A stretch of 64,000 bases of DNA from Nannocystis pusilla (GTDB lineage Bacteria > Myxococcota_A > Polyangia > Nannocystales > Nannocystaceae), in the NCBI RefSeq assembly GCF_026626665.1, contig NZ_JAPNKE010000002.1:2419204-2483203 (forward strand), in the 5' to 3' direction. Each line of letters starts with the position of its first letter. The stretch's first letter is position 1. Under the pieces are notes generated by a model. The model saw only the letters and a program-made list of their open reading frames with translations, had not been told where the DNA came from and ran no database searches. Positions 45,323 through 54,619 of this stretch are shown piece by piece. Both the position numbers and the translations under genes were made by a program.

Positions 45323-46111
45323 TCACAGGCGTCGACGCCGCAATTCGACCAACCACGCCTCGCACGCGACCTCGTTCGGGGGATCGTCCGGCAGCGGGCT
45401 GTGCTCCAGGGCCGCCTGGAGGTCGGCCTCGAGCCTCGGCCAGGCGGCGCGGTGCAAGGCGTCGATTTCCTGGGATACGGCGCCCTTTTCGGCGCCCTCG
45501 ACCTTGATCCGGATCAGCGAGAGCGCGTCGTCGTAGCCGTAGAGCGGGGCGAGGCGCCGCAGGTCGGCCTCGAGCTCGCCGGTGCGGAGCAGGTGGACCC
45601 CGGTGAGCGCGACGCGGTAGGCGTAGAGGAGGCTCTTCGCCCGCGGCACCGGCTCGCGGTCGTGCTCGCGACACATGCCGCGGAAGAAGCCCTGATAGTG
45701 GCGGATGAACCGGCGCGACACGGCCCCGCGCGCCAGCGCCTGCAGCTCCTCGATCTCCGGCGACTCGTAGAGCTGAAACGGCGTGAGCAGGCGCTCGATC
45801 ATGTTGCCGTTGCCGGCGAGCAGCAGGGACAGCGCGCGGCCGACCTCGGTGAGGCTGAGGTCGCACTCGAGGCCCTCGAACACGGTGAGCCGCTCGACCG
45901 CGTCGTTGGGCCGGCGCAGGCCCAGCAGCGCGCGCGTCGGGGCGATGAACACGCCCTTGAGGTCGAGGTCGCTGTCGGGCGAGCTGAAGCCGTAGTCGTG
46001 GCTGCCGGTGACGCCGCACTGGAACACGTCGCCGGGCACGGCGCAGGTGAGGATGAAGCGGCGCCCGAGGTCGAGGTCGGGCAGGGCGTTGGGCGGCAGG
46101 TCGTCGGTCAT
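45323..46111 (-). CDS. RlaP-type (Pol beta superfamily) nucleotidyltransferase
   Basis: The 262-residue product has the GS-x-D-x-D motif in GVTGSHDYGFSSPDSDLDLKG (metal-binding Asp pair near residues 46-50). ECDLSLTEVGRALSLLLAGN and MIERLLTP follow as the third strand and helix of the fold. It resembles COG3541/PF10127 predicted nucleotidyltransferases linked to RNA end processing. A second, divergent member lies directly upstream. Substrate is unknown. Confidence 0.85.
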   Translation of the reverse strand: MTDDLPPNALPDLDLGRRFILTCAVPGDVFQCGVTGSHDYGFSSPDSDLDLKGVFIAPTRALLGLRRPNDAVERLTVFEGLECDLSLTEVGRALSLLLAGNGNMIERLLTPFQLYESPEIEELQALARGAVSRRFIRHYQGFFRGMCREHDREPVPRAKSLLYAYRVALTGVHLLRTGELEADLRRLAPLYGYDDALSLIRIKVEGAEKGAVSQEIDALHRAAWPRLEADLQAALEHSPLPDDPPNEVACEAWLVELRRRRL

Positions 46112-46118
46112 GATGGCC

Positions 46119-46160
46119 TTATGGACATGTTTTGAAGCGCATGTCCCTTGGGGAAGACAG
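46119..46160. repeat. 14-bp palindromic repeat cluster
   Basis: TTATGGACATGTTTTGAAGC and GCATGTCCCTTGGGGAAGAC separate the two nucleotidyltransferase genes. They are degenerate but in 14-bp register. Confidence 0.65.
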
Positions 46161-47102
46161 TCAGGCGGCGCCGCGCGCGGACACCTGCGCGAGGGCGCGG
46201 CCGACCAGGTCGGCGCACAGGGCGTCGAGGGCGGCCTCGTCGGGCGCGGGCGGCAGCGGCGAGCCGTCGACCGCCGCCTGGGTGCGCTGGTGGAGGGCGT
46301 CGGCGGCCTCCATGAGGCGCTCGTAGCTCCACGCGCCGCCGCGGATCGACAGCAGCTCGTCGCGGTCGTCGCGGCGGACCTTGAGGGTGCCGGTCTCGAC
46401 GATCTCGGCGCCCATGCGCAGCAGGCGGATCAGGTGCATGCCGTGTTTGGTGTCGTAGCCGAACTCGGCCTCGAGCGCGCTGCGCCTGGGGTTCCGCGTC
46501 TTGAGCCAGCTCTGGTAGGCCTCCCACTCCTTGCGCGCGGCCTTGTAGCGGCGCTCGCGGTCGAGGACGCCGAGGAAGTTGGTGGTGAGGTCGGCCTCGG
46601 CCATGCGCCCGTCGGCGAGCATGGCCTCGACGGCGCCCATCTGGTCGCGCGAGATCAGGCGTGTCTCCGGCAGGTCGAACTCGGCGCGGGTGGGCTCGTG
46701 CGTGGGCGGGTGCATGACCCACTTGCGGTGGGTCTTGATCCGCGCGAGCTGGCTCATCGCGTAGCCGGAGAAGCTGTCCTTGACCCGCAGCGACAGGAAC
46801 CTGTCGCGCTCGGCCAGCAGGCGTTCGCCCAGCGGCGTGCACACGGTGTGACAGTCGGGCGGCGTCCACAGCAGCTCGAGCACCGTGGGGTTGGCGGCGG
46901 CGGCGAGGCGGAAGTACTTGCGGATCTCGAAGCGGACGTGGTCGGCCGACAGCTCGAGCTGCTCCGGGCCGCCGATGAAGCCGTGGTACCAGGCCGCCGG
47001 CCCGACGAGGATGCCCTTGAGGTCGACGTCGGAGGTGGGCGTCTGGAGGCCGTAGGCTTGCGAGCCGTGGACGGTCTCGTAGAGGAGCAGGCTGTCGGCC
47101 AT
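46161..47102 (-). CDS. RlaP-type nucleotidyltransferase, second copy
   Basis: The 313-residue product has VHGSQAYGLQTPTSDVDLKG near the start with the DxD pair. A conserved FEIRKYFRLAAAANPTVLELLW segment (third acidic strand and helix) and DTKHGMHLIRLLRMG near 215 follow, as in PF10127 proteins. It and the next gene share the N-terminal core but differ in the C-terminal half. Presence in tandem suggests related but separate substrates. Start ATG 47102 lies 9 bases behind a TATCGT box. Confidence 0.87.
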   Translation of the reverse strand: MADSLLLYETVHGSQAYGLQTPTSDVDLKGILVGPAAWYHGFIGGPEQLELSADHVRFEIRKYFRLAAAANPTVLELLWTPPDCHTVCTPLGERLLAERDRFLSLRVKDSFSGYAMSQLARIKTHRKWVMHPPTHEPTRAEFDLPETRLISRDQMGAVEAMLADGRMAEADLTTNFLGVLDRERRYKAARKEWEAYQSWLKTRNPRRSALEAEFGYDTKHGMHLIRLLRMGAEIVETGTLKVRRDDRDELLSIRGGAWSYERLMEAADALHQRTQAAVDGSPLPPAPDEAALDALCADLVGRALAQVSARGAA

Positions 47103-47111
47103 GGGAGGGCG

Positions 47112-47117
47112 ACGATA
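47112..47117 (-). promoter_or_regulatory. -10 box TATCGT (extended), leaderless type
   Basis: On the minus strand TGCTATCGT ends 9 bases before the ATG at 47102. Confidence 0.4.
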
Positions 47118-47185
47118 GCACGGGGCCGTGCTGCCGAACTGGGGGCCAACGGTGCGCCCGTGGAGTGAGCGGCGTTCGGCGGGGC

Positions 47186-47300
47186 GCGTGTCCCTGGGGA
47201 CAGGTCGCGTGTTTGCGGTCGAGTTCGCGCACGCGTGCGCCTCGGACAGGGCGAGCGCGAGCCGGTCGGGCGAAGGATTGTGGCTGGTCTTCGGGACAGG
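47186..47300. repeat. Dispersed palindromic repeat units
   Basis: GTGTCC-CTGG-GGACAGG near 47190 and TGGTCTTCGGGACAGG near 47284, the second ending at the stop of the CoA-transferase gene. Confidence 0.65.
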
Positions 47301-48399
47301 TCAGCGGCGGGCGAACTCGGCGAGGACGGCGTCGGTGTGCTGGCCGAGCGCGGGGGCGCTGCGCTCCGGGGTGCGGCCGAGCGAGGGGAAGAAGGGGCCG
47401 ACGCCGCGGAAGGAGCCGGCGGGGGTCGGCGTCGCCTCGGTGAGGTCGTCGAGGCGGGGCTCGTGCGGGGCGGCGTCGAGGTCGTGGACCGGCCAGACCG
47501 GCAGGTCGTGGGACGCGAGCAGGGCCAGCCAGTGGTCGCGCGGGTGGCCGGCGAGGTGCTGCTCCATCGCGGCGGCGGCCTCCTGCCCGGCGGGCCCGGT
47601 GTCGAGGCCGAGGCCGGCGAGGTCGGGGCGACCGACGACCTGAGCGAAGGCGAACCAGAACTTGGGCTCGAGGCAGCCGACCGACAGCTCGCGGCCGTCG
47701 CCGCAGCGGTAGGCGCGGTAGGCCGGAGCGCGACCGCCCAGGACGGCCTCGGACATGCCGCCGCCGCCGCCCGCCCGCTCGGCCCAGGCCCAGGTGACGA
47801 ACGGCAGCGGGCCCGAGAGCAGCGGCTGCTGGACGAGGCCGCCGCGACCGGTGCGAGCGCGCCGCAACAGGGCCGCGAGCACGCTGCTGCAGGCGAGCAG
47901 GCCGCTGGTGACGTCGGCGAGCTGGAGCCCGACGATACCGTCGGTCCGCAGCGCCCGCAGCAGGCCGGTGAGGCCGGTGAAGTTGAGGTCGTGGCCGACC
48001 GCCGAGCTGACCGAAAAGCCAGGTAGCGAGCAGAGCACGAGGCCGGGGTTGTCGGCCAGGAGCTCGGTCTCGGGCAGGCCGAAGCGCGCCATGGTGCCGG
48101 GGCGGAAGCTCTCGATCAGGACGTCGGCGCCGGCGGCGAGGCTGCGCAGGGCGGCCGCGCCCGCCGGGGTGCGCAGGTCGAGGCCGACCGACTCGGCCCC
48201 GCGAAAGAAGGCGATGAAGCCGGCGCCGACGCCGTCGATCAGCGGCGGGGCGTGACGCATGAGGTCGCCCGTGGCCGGATCTTCGACCTTGATCACGCGC
48301 GCGCCGAGGTCGAGCAGACTGCGCGCGAGCACGGCCCCGGGCAACATCCGCGAGACGTCGACGACCACGGTGCCGGCGAGAGGGAGAGTCGCTCGTCAT
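47301..48399 (-). CDS. Family III CoA-transferase (CaiB/BaiF), frameshifted at the start
   Basis: The body matches the CaiB/BaiF family: SRMLPGAVLARSLLDLGARVIKVEDPATGD, ESVGLDLRTPAG, ADVLIESFRPG and LAGLGLD. These enzymes transfer CoA between carboxylates or racemise 2-methylacyl-CoA. The clean frame begins only at GTG 48368. Upstream, ATG 48399 lies 8 bases behind TATAGC and reads MTSDS. A small indel near 48380-48388 would connect it to LPLAGTVVVDVSRMLPG, the expected N-terminus. I therefore extend the gene to 48399. Substrate is unknown. Confidence 0.85.
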
Positions 48400-48407
48400 C
48401 GGCTCCG

Positions 48408-48413
48408 GCTATA
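48408..48413 (-). promoter_or_regulatory. -10 box TATAGC, leaderless type
   Basis: TATAGC on the minus strand, 8 bases before ATG 48399 of the CoA-transferase gene. Confidence 0.45.
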
Positions 48414-48755
48414 CCACGAGCGGCCGAGACGAGCGGCGATGCAGGCGAACGATGACGCGGGCGAGGTGCGATGAGGCGGCGAGCGGCGTGAATGAGCAGC
48501 GATGTACGGAGGCGGCGAGGCGCGAGCAGCGAGCGGAGGGCGGCGAAGCGCGAGCGGCGATGCGGCGGGGTGGCGAAGCGCGAGCGGCGATGCGGGTGGG
48601 CGGCGAGCGGCGAGCGGCGAGCGGCGATGCGGCGAGCGCAGGTGGTTGGCGAGCAGAGGTGTGGCGACAGCCACGAGCCTCCGCCGGCCTCGCTCGCAGG
48701 GCCGTTCGCCCTCGAACCCGCTCGCCGGCGGCCTCGCTGTCTTACGGAGATCCTC

Positions 48756-48850
48756 GGGACATGTCCGAGCGGACATGCTCCGGACGACATGCGCTTCAAG
48801 ACATGCTTGAACGGGCATGTCCGGCGGGACAGGCCCTTCAGGACAGCTTC
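48756..48850. repeat. 14-bp palindromic repeat array
   Basis: Six to seven units (GGGACATGTCCGAG, CGGACATGCTCCGG, ACGACATGCGCTTC, AAGACATGCTTGAA, CGGGCATGTCCGGC, GGGACAGGCCCTTC, AGGACAGCTTCGCC) stand in 14-bp register, upstream of the coaE stop. Confidence 0.88.
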
Positions 48851-48857
48851 GCCAAGC

Positions 48858-49575
48858 TCAAGGCTTGGGCAGCGGCGGCGGGCGCGGGGGGCCGCCGGCG
48901 GCCGGACGGGGCGGGGGCGGCGGGACGGCCGGCCGGGCGGGGCCGCCGTCCTTGGCCTCGCCGGCGGGCCGCGGGATCGTGCCGCTGCGCAGGGCCGGCA
49001 GGAGGTCCAGGACCTGCTGCTTGAGGTGCCCGAGGTCCTTGTCGTTCTCGAGGATGAAGTGGGCGCGGGCGCGGCGGGAGGCGTCGTCGAGCTGGGCGGC
49101 CAGGCGGGCGCGCACCTCGGACTCGGTGAGCCGGTCGCGGGTGACGACGCGGGCGATCCGCTGCGCCTCGGGGGCCGAGACGAGGATCACGGCCTTGACC
49201 TGCTTGTCGAGGCCGGTCTCGAACAGCAGCGGGACCTCGTAGACGACCAGCTTGTGGCCGGCGGCAGACAGGGTGGCGAGGACGTCCTGGAAGCGCTCGC
49301 GGATCCGGGGGTGCAGGATCGACTCGAGCTTCTGGCGCAGCGAGGGATCTTTGAAGACGACGGCGCCGAGCTTGCGGCGGTTGAGCTCGCCGTTGTCGTC
49401 GAGCACGCCCTCGCCGAAGGCCGCGACTACCGCGCCGAGACCCTCGCTGCCGGGGGTGACGACGACCCGGGACAGCTCGTCGGCCGAGACGACCGGGATC
49501 CCGCAATCCTCGAAGATCTCGGCGGCGGCGGACTTGCCGCTGCCGATCCCGCCGGTGAGGCCGTGAGACGTCCAT
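48858..49575 (-). CDS. coaE: Dephospho-CoA kinase (frameshifted near the start)
   Basis: It catalyses the last step of coenzyme A synthesis. The 5' frame from ATG 49575 reads MDVSR and then loses meaning. In the adjacent frame the expected GLTGGIGSGKS P-loop, FEDCGIPVVSADELSR and SEGLGAVVAAFGEGVLDDNGEL are present and run on into LRQKLESILHPRI, YEVPLLFETGL, and RVVTRDRLTESE. A 1-base indel between 49562 and 49570 would join them. The C-terminus carries an unusual Pro-rich extension (RPAVPPPPPRPAAGGPP). Confidence 0.88.
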
Positions 49576-49606
49576 GACCTCGGAGCTTAGGGGGCGGCGC
49601 GCTTGG

Positions 49607-49612
49607 TATAGT
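49607..49612 (+). promoter_or_regulatory. -10 box TATAGT, leaderless type
   Basis: TATAGT lies 8 bases before the ATG of engB at 49621. No -35 is evident. Confidence 0.5.
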
Positions 49613-49620
49613 CCGCGCCC

Positions 49621-50302
49621 ATGACCCAGCCGTCCAAACCCGAGAAGAGCAGCACAGGCGGCTGGCGCGTGACGTCAGCGACGTTCGAGCGCAGCGCCGA
49701 CAAGCTGGGCGCGGCGCCGCCCGGGGATCTGCCCGAGATCGCCATCACCGGCCGTTCGAACGTCGGCAAGTCGAGCCTGCTCAACGCGTTCGCAGGCCAG
49801 CGCGCTGGCTCGCGTGAGCTCGACGCCGGGACGCACGCAGCTGCTCAACTTCTTCCGCGCCACGCTCCGGCACCCGCGCCACGGCGACATGGGGCTGCGC
49901 TGGGTCGACCTGCCCGGCTACGGCTACGCGGCCGCGCCGCACGCGGTGCGGGCGTCGTTCGGGCCGATGATCGAGGGCTACCTGCGCAAGCGCGAGGCGC
50001 TCAAGGGGCTGGTGCTGCTGATCGACGCGCGCCGCGAGGTCAGCGAGTACGACCACGCGCTGCTCGACTTCATGGCCGACCGCGCGCTGTGGACCATCGT
50101 CGCCATCACGAAGGCCGACAAGCTCAGCAAGAGCGAGCGCGGGCTCGTGACCACCGGCATCGCCCGCGCGCTGGAGCTGCCGCGCGGGCAAGTGCTGGTG
50201 ACCAGCGCGACCAGCGGGCTCGGATTCACCGACGGCGGGCTGGCCGAGGCGGTCGCCCGGCGCCTGCGGGCGGACGCGGCCGAGCTGGCCGAAGAGACAT
50301 AA
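49621..50302 (+). CDS. engB: Ribosome biogenesis GTPase EngB/YihA (frameshifted)
   Basis: This essential GTPase assists large ribosomal subunit assembly. The first frame gives the G1 loop GRSNVGKSSLLNAFAG. The second frame (from about 49804) gives SSTPGRTQLLNFF (G2), VDLPGYGYAAA (G3), TKADKLSKSE (G4) and TSATSGLG (G5). A missing CG in the CGCGCG tract near 49800-49806 restores AGQRALARVSSTPGRTQ, exactly the family spacing. The product would be about 227 residues. Confidence 0.9.
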
Positions 50303-50871
50303 AATCGCCGGCCTTGCGCCGACGCGCAAGCGCGGGTGCCGCCGCACGAGGCGTGCGCGGACGGAGTGCGAGGCCCGCGAGAGCAGGTGCCGCCGCACCA
50401 GCGGAGGAAGGGCGAGGCACGCGAGAGCGGGTGCGCCACAGCAGATGTGCACGGACGACAGGGGCGATGCGCGCGGGAGGGGTGCCGCCGCACCAGCCGT
50501 GCGCGGAGGAAGGGCGAGGCACGCGAGAGCGGGTGCCGCCACGTCAGGCGTGCGCGGACGAAGGCGAGGCACGCGAGAGCGGGTGCCGCCGCACCAGGCG
50601 TGCGCGGACGAAGGCGAGGCACACGAGAGCGGGTGCGCCACAGCAGATGCGCACGGACGACAGGGGCGATGCGCGCGGGGAGGGTGCCGCCGCACCAGGC
50701 GCTGCGCGGGACGGATGGGCGAGGCGCTCTCCGGCTGCGCACACGGACGTCGAGCCTCGCTGCTTCCGGCCCGAGTGCGTTCACCCGGCGGTCTGCAGCG
50801 CGTCGCGGGACGCCGGGCTGGCCGACGAGACATGCGCTCGGGGGCATGCCCGAACGGACATGTCCCGGAGG
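50303..50871. repeat. Intergenic minisatellite (about 50-bp unit, higher-order)
   Basis: From about 50330 to 50705, units such as GCGAGAGCGGGTGCCGCCGC with an ACCAGGCGTGCGCGGACGAA half recur about every 50 bp, roughly seven times. A variant block (GTGCGCCACAGCAGATG, then ACGACAGGGGCGATGCGCG) occurs twice, about 208 bp apart (near 50430 and 50638), so the array was duplicated as a larger unit. Open frames on both strands are repeat translations. Bases 50826-50873 end with a 14-bp palindromic cluster. Confidence 0.75.
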
Positions 50872-51615
50872 TCAGCGAGCGCGCGGGGCGTTGGCGCTGG
50901 TGCGGACCAGGTGGCCGAGCTCGAGCAGGGCCTCGAGGCTCTGCTCGAGGCTGACCTCGCCGACGCGGTCCGGGTCCTCGCGCAGGGTGTGGCGCACGCC
51001 GCCCACGTCGAACACGACCTGCGGGCGGCCGTCGGCGCCGCGGCCGAGGTGGTAACGGGAGCCGCGGTACAGCTGCACACGCTCGGGGAGCGCGTCGGCG
51101 GTGGCCTGGTCGCGGTGGTCGATGACGCGGCGCGGGCCGACCTCGTAGATGACGTCGTCGCCGGTGGGCAGCGCGACCGGTTGCAGCGGGCTGCTGTCCT
51201 CGGGGACATCCACGAGCCGCACCGCGAGGTCGCGCGGGCCGGCGTCGCGAGTCGGGGCGGCCGGGCCGGGCACGGTGCGCGCGACCAGGAACAGGCCGAA
51301 GGCGGCGGCGCCGGCGGGGAGCATCAAGGCGCCGCCGCGGAGGAAGTTGCGCCACCGCGACCGCTGCGGCGCTGCGGCCGGCTTGGGCGCCGTCTCGCGG
51401 TCGATGGCGTCGAGCTCGAGCAGGACGCGGGCTCGCAGCGCCTGCGGGGCGGTCGCTCGCGGCAAGTCGCGCAGGAGCTGGCGGATCCGCAGCTGCTCTT
51501 CGGCGACCTCACGCATGGCAGGATCGCGGGCGAGCTGGGCCTCGACTTCGGCGCGCTCGGCTTCGGTGAGCTCGCCGTCGATGAAGGGCTGGAGCGTGTG
51601 AAGATCGTGGCTCAT
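50872..51615 (-). CDS. Anti-sigma factor, single-pass membrane protein
   Basis: The 247-residue product starts [20 protein letters not shown], the anti-sigma helical head of the ZAS type, but no HxxxCxxC zinc cysteines are present. A transmembrane helix ([17 protein letters not shown]) is near residues 95-112, followed by a periplasmic sensor-like domain (DVPEDSS through GGVRHTLRE). Its ATG overlaps the sigma factor stop by 4 bases, a strong sign of a regulator pair. Ligand is unknown. Confidence 0.85.
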   Translation of the reverse strand: MSHDLHTLQPFIDGELTEAERAEVEAQLARDPAMREVAEEQLRIRQLLRDLPRATAPQALRARVLLELDAIDRETAPKPAAAPQRSRWRNFLRGGALMLPAGAAAFGLFLVARTVPGPAAPTRDAGPRDLAVRLVDVPEDSSPLQPVALPTGDDVIYEVGPRRVIDHRDQATADALPERVQLYRGSRYHLGRGADGRPQVVFDVGGVRHTLREDPDRVGEVSLEQSLEALLELGHLVRTSANAPRAR

Positions 51616-52222
51616 GAGCGGGCAGAAGCGGCGCGGTTGCGGTAAGCGTCAAGGGATACGGGGGCCTCGGGTTCTTCGGCGAGGCCGGCGTCGACGGCGT
51701 GACGATAGAGTAGGCTGTGCAGTTGCCGGCGTCCGCGGTGGATCCGGCTCATCACGGTGCCGATCGGGCACTCCATCGCCTCGGCGATCTCCTTGTAGGA
51801 GAGGCCCTCGATGTCGGCGAGCACCACCGCCATGCGGTAGTCGGGCGGCAAGCGCTGCAGCGCGGCGTCGATCTCCTCGCGCAGATGGAGCTGCGAGGTG
51901 GCGGCCTCCGGCTCGGCGGCGCCGCGATGGGCCCCTCGCCGACGGCCGCGAACTCCTGCTCCAGGCCCTCGGCGAGCGCGCGCTCGCGGCCCTGGCGGTG
52001 GTAGCGCGTGATGAAGGTGTTGCGCAGGATCGTGAAGACCCACGCCCGGACGCTCGATCCCGGGCGAAAGCTGGCCCAGAAGCGATAGGCGCGGACGAGG
52101 GTCTCCTGCACCAGATCTTCGGCTTCGGCGCGGCTGCGGGTGAGCCGCAAGGCCGCGCCGAAGAGGCTGTCGACGTGGCCCAGCACGGTGGACTCGAAGG
52201 CCCTGCGAGCGGTGGCGTCCAT
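51612..52222 (-). CDS. ECF RNA polymerase sigma factor (frameshifted)
   Basis: ATG 52222 ([20 protein letters not shown]) begins sigma region 2, with [19 protein letters not shown] and [14 protein letters not shown]. The frame shifts near 51932, where one G appears missing. The second part has region 4: [40 protein letters not shown] and IHRGRRQL. The repaired join reads [23 protein letters not shown]. It pairs with the anti-sigma gene downstream. GGAA-N5-TTCC upstream (near 52242-52254) may be part of an autoregulated promoter. Confidence 0.9.
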
Positions 52223-52411
52223 GCGTTCGGGGTACCGGAGGGGTTGGAAGTTATTTCCGGCCGGAACACCGGTCCGTGAAATCGGGGCGTAAAACCTGGA
52301 TGGGCCTGCGGCGGCTGCGCGGGAAGTGGTCGAAATCGTGCGCTTTCTCGTCGCGCCCGGGGCTTCGGGAGGCGGGGGTGCGACAAGCGCGCGGTTAAGC
52401 TCTCGCCGCCC

Positions 52412-53844
52412 ATGGAAGCCGTGGATCGCTACGACAGCCCCCTCGCCACCCGTTATGCCACACCAGCGATGGTCGCCAACTTCAGCGACCGGCGCCGGGC
52501 GCTGCTCTGGCGCGACCTGTGGATCGCCCTGGCCGAGGCGGAGCGGGCGCTCGGGGTGCCGATCTCGGAGGCGCAGGTGGCGGCGCTGCGGGCGGCCCGC
52601 GAGCGCGTCGACTTCGCCCGGGTGGCCGAGCACGAGGCGCGGCTGCGGCACGACGTGATGGCCCACATCGAGCACTTCGGCGAGGTCGCCGGGGCCGACG
52701 CGGGCAAGGTGATCCACCTCGGCGCGACGAGCTGCTACGTGGCCGACAACGCGAAGCTGGTGATGATCCGCGACGGGCTCGAGATGCTGATGGACCGGCT
52801 GGTGGCGGCGCTCGACGCCCTGGCCCGGTTCGCCGGGCAGCACCGGTCGCTGGCGACGCTGGCGTACACGCACTTCCAGCCGGCGCAGCTGACCACGGTC
52901 GGCAAGCGGGCCTGCCTGTGGGCTCAGGATCTCGGGCTCGACCTCGAGACGCTCGAGCAGCTGCGCGCCCGCCTGCCGTTCCGCGGGGTGAAGGGCACCA
53001 CGGGGACGCAGGCGTCGTTTTTGGCGCTGTTCCACGGCGACCACGCGAAGGTGCGGGCGCTCGATCGGGCGGTGGCGGAGGCGATGGGCTTCGCCGGCTC
53101 GATCGCGGTCAGCGGGCAGACGTACACCCGCAAGATCGACACGTGGGTGGTCTCGGCGCTGGCCGACGTCGCCGGCTCGGCAGCCAAGATCGCGGTCGAC
53201 CTGCGGCTGCTCGCGCACAAGCGAGAGATCGACGAGCCGTTCGAGGCCGATCAGGTCGGGTCGTCGGCGATGGCCTACAAGCGCAACCCGATGCGGAGCG
53301 AGCGGATCTGCGGGCTCGCCCGCTTCGTCCACTCGCTGGCGACGAGCCCGCGAGAGACGCACGCGAACCAGTGGTTCGAGCGCACCCTCGATGACAGCGC
53401 GAACCGCCGGCTGACCATCACGGAGGCGTTCCTCGCGACCGACGCGATCCTCAACCTGCTGGTCGACATCACCTCGGGGCTGGTGGTCCACCCGCCGGTG
53501 ATCGCGGCCAACATGCGCGACGAGCTGCCGTTCATGGCGACCGAGAACGTGCTGATGCGGGGTACCAGCGCCGGCCACAGCCGACAGGAGCTGCACCGCC
53601 TGGTCCGCGCCCACAGCCTCGAGGCGGTGGCGGGGATGAAGCGCGGCGAAGCCAACGACCTGATGGCGCGCATGCAGGCGGACCCGGTGCTGGGACCGTT
53701 CGTCGACGCGGACCTCACGGCGCCGGCGCGCTACGTGGACGGGCGCCCGAGCAAGTCGACGAGTTCCTGGCCGAGTTCCTCGCGCCCCTGCTGGCGCGCC
53801 ACGAGGCGCGTCGCGGTCGCTTCTCGGCCGGCGTACGGGTGTAG
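52412..53844 (+). CDS. purB: Adenylosuccinate lyase (frameshifted near the 3' end)
   Basis: It acts twice in purine synthesis, releasing fumarate from SAICAR and adenylosuccinate. Seen are SPLATRYATPAM, the HLGATSCYVADNA loop, THFQPAQLTTVGKR and the fumarase-superfamily signature GSSAMAYKRNPMRSE. The frame shifts near 53747. Restoring one base changes DGRPSKSTSS to DGRPEQVDEFLAEFLAPLLARH and gives a natural stop at 53842-53844. As written, the frame runs into the poly-acidic gene, which I treat as separate. Confidence 0.93.
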
Positions 53845-53880
53845 CGGACGAGCGGCCGAGACGGGCCCCCGCGAGGCTTG

Positions 53881-53889
53881 TGCTATCCT
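53881..53889 (+). promoter_or_regulatory. Extended -10 (TGCTATCCT), near-leaderless
   Basis: TG-C-TATCCT ends 10 bases before ATG 53900. Confidence 0.5.
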
Positions 53890-53899
53890 GCGCACGCCC

Positions 53900-54292
53900 A
53901 TGAACCTCCACGTGCATGCCCCCTGGCTCCGCGCCGCCGGTGACGAAGACAACGCCCCCGACGAGGAAGCCCCCGACGAAGAGTACGACGAGGACGAGGA
54001 CGAGTACGAGGACGACGAAGAGGGCGAGGGAGACGAGGACGAGGACGACGAGGACGACGAGGACGACGAGGACGACGAGGACGAGGACGACGAGGACGAG
54101 GACGACGAGGACGAGGACGACGAGGACGAGGACGACGAAGAAGAGGACGACGAAGAAGAGGACGAGTACGAGGACGACGAGGAGTACGAGGACGACGAGG
54201 AGTACGACGACGAGGACGGCGACGAGGATGACGACGACGAAGAAGAGGACGACGCGGAGGACGACAAGGACCCCGGTCGCTTCGTCGTGTAG
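53900..54292 (+). CDS. Poly-Asp/Glu low-complexity acidic protein (130 aa)
   Basis: The product starts MNLHVHAPWLRAAG and is then almost pure Asp and Glu, with scattered Tyr and Gly, for about 100 residues, ending KDPGRFVV. The DNA is a run of GACGAG/GAGGAC triplets. Such proteins can buffer calcium, act as DNA mimics or chaperone basic proteins; none of these is shown here. A dedicated -10 box and clear ends argue it is a gene. The repeat nature makes length variation likely. Confidence 0.7.
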   Translation: MNLHVHAPWLRAAGDEDNAPDEEAPDEEYDEDEDEYEDDEEGEGDEDEDDEDDEDDEDDEDEDDEDEDDEDEDDEDEDDEEEDDEEEDEYEDDEEYEDDEEYDDEDGDEDDDDEEEDDAEDDKDPGRFVV

Positions 54293-54412
54293 CTAGCCGC
54301 CGGTCGAGCGCGCTCCCGAGTACGCGGCCCCGAGAGGCCGCGCCCGTCTCTCCTGGAAAGACCGCAAAACTCCGTCCGCGGGCGTCCAGGGCCCGGCGTC
54401 ATCCGGGCGGCG

Positions 54413-54619
54413 CTACTCCTTCGACTCTTCCATGCGCTTGCGCAGGCTCAGCGGGCGCATGTCGGTCCAGACCTCGTTGATGTAGGCCAGGCACTCGTCC
54501 TTGAGCCCGGACTTGCCGGCTTCGCGCCAACCGAGCGGGAGCTCGCGATCCTCGGGCCAGATCGAGTACTGCTCTTCGTGGTTGACGACGACTTTGTAGC
54601 GCGTGGTGTCTTCGCTCAT
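54413..54619 (-). CDS. MbtH-like protein
   Basis: The 68-residue product has the full MbtH signature: [42 protein letters not shown]. MbtH proteins bind and stabilise adenylation domains of nonribosomal peptide synthetases. Its ATG overlaps the repaired carboxypeptidase stop (ATGA), so it is the third gene of the helicase-carboxypeptidase operon. No NRPS gene is in the window, so it would act on a synthetase elsewhere or have another partner. In the sequence as written it is fused in frame to the broken carboxypeptidase. Confidence 0.9.
   Translation of the reverse strand: MSEDTTRYKVVVNHEEQYSIWPEDRELPLGWREAGKSGLKDECLAYINEVWTDMRPLSLRKRMEESKE

Larger units (their letters stand above)
48400..48857. 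other. Intergenic region: low-complexity minisatellite plus repeat array
   Basis: Bases 48470-48660 are degenerate tandem repeats of GCGAAGCGCGAGCGGCGATGC and shorter GCGAGCG words. Bases 48756-48850 carry a 14-bp palindromic array. No gene is supported; open frames on both strands are translated repeats. Confidence 0.6.

Noticed and set aside
48452..49024. Plus- and minus-strand frames in the 48.4-48.85 kb spacer
   Set aside because: They are translations of GCGAGCGGC-type minisatellite units and cross a palindromic array, and contain no domain sequence.
50336..51055. Plus- and minus-strand repeat proteins in the engB-anti-sigma spacer
   Set aside because: The reading frames come from a ~50-bp DNA minisatellite; several frames on both strands are equally open, which argues against coding.
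53845..53899. Fusion of purB to the acidic protein
   Set aside because: The in-frame fusion arises from the purB frameshift near 53747. The repaired purB frame ends at 53844 with a family-like C-terminus, and the acidic gene has its own -10 box.
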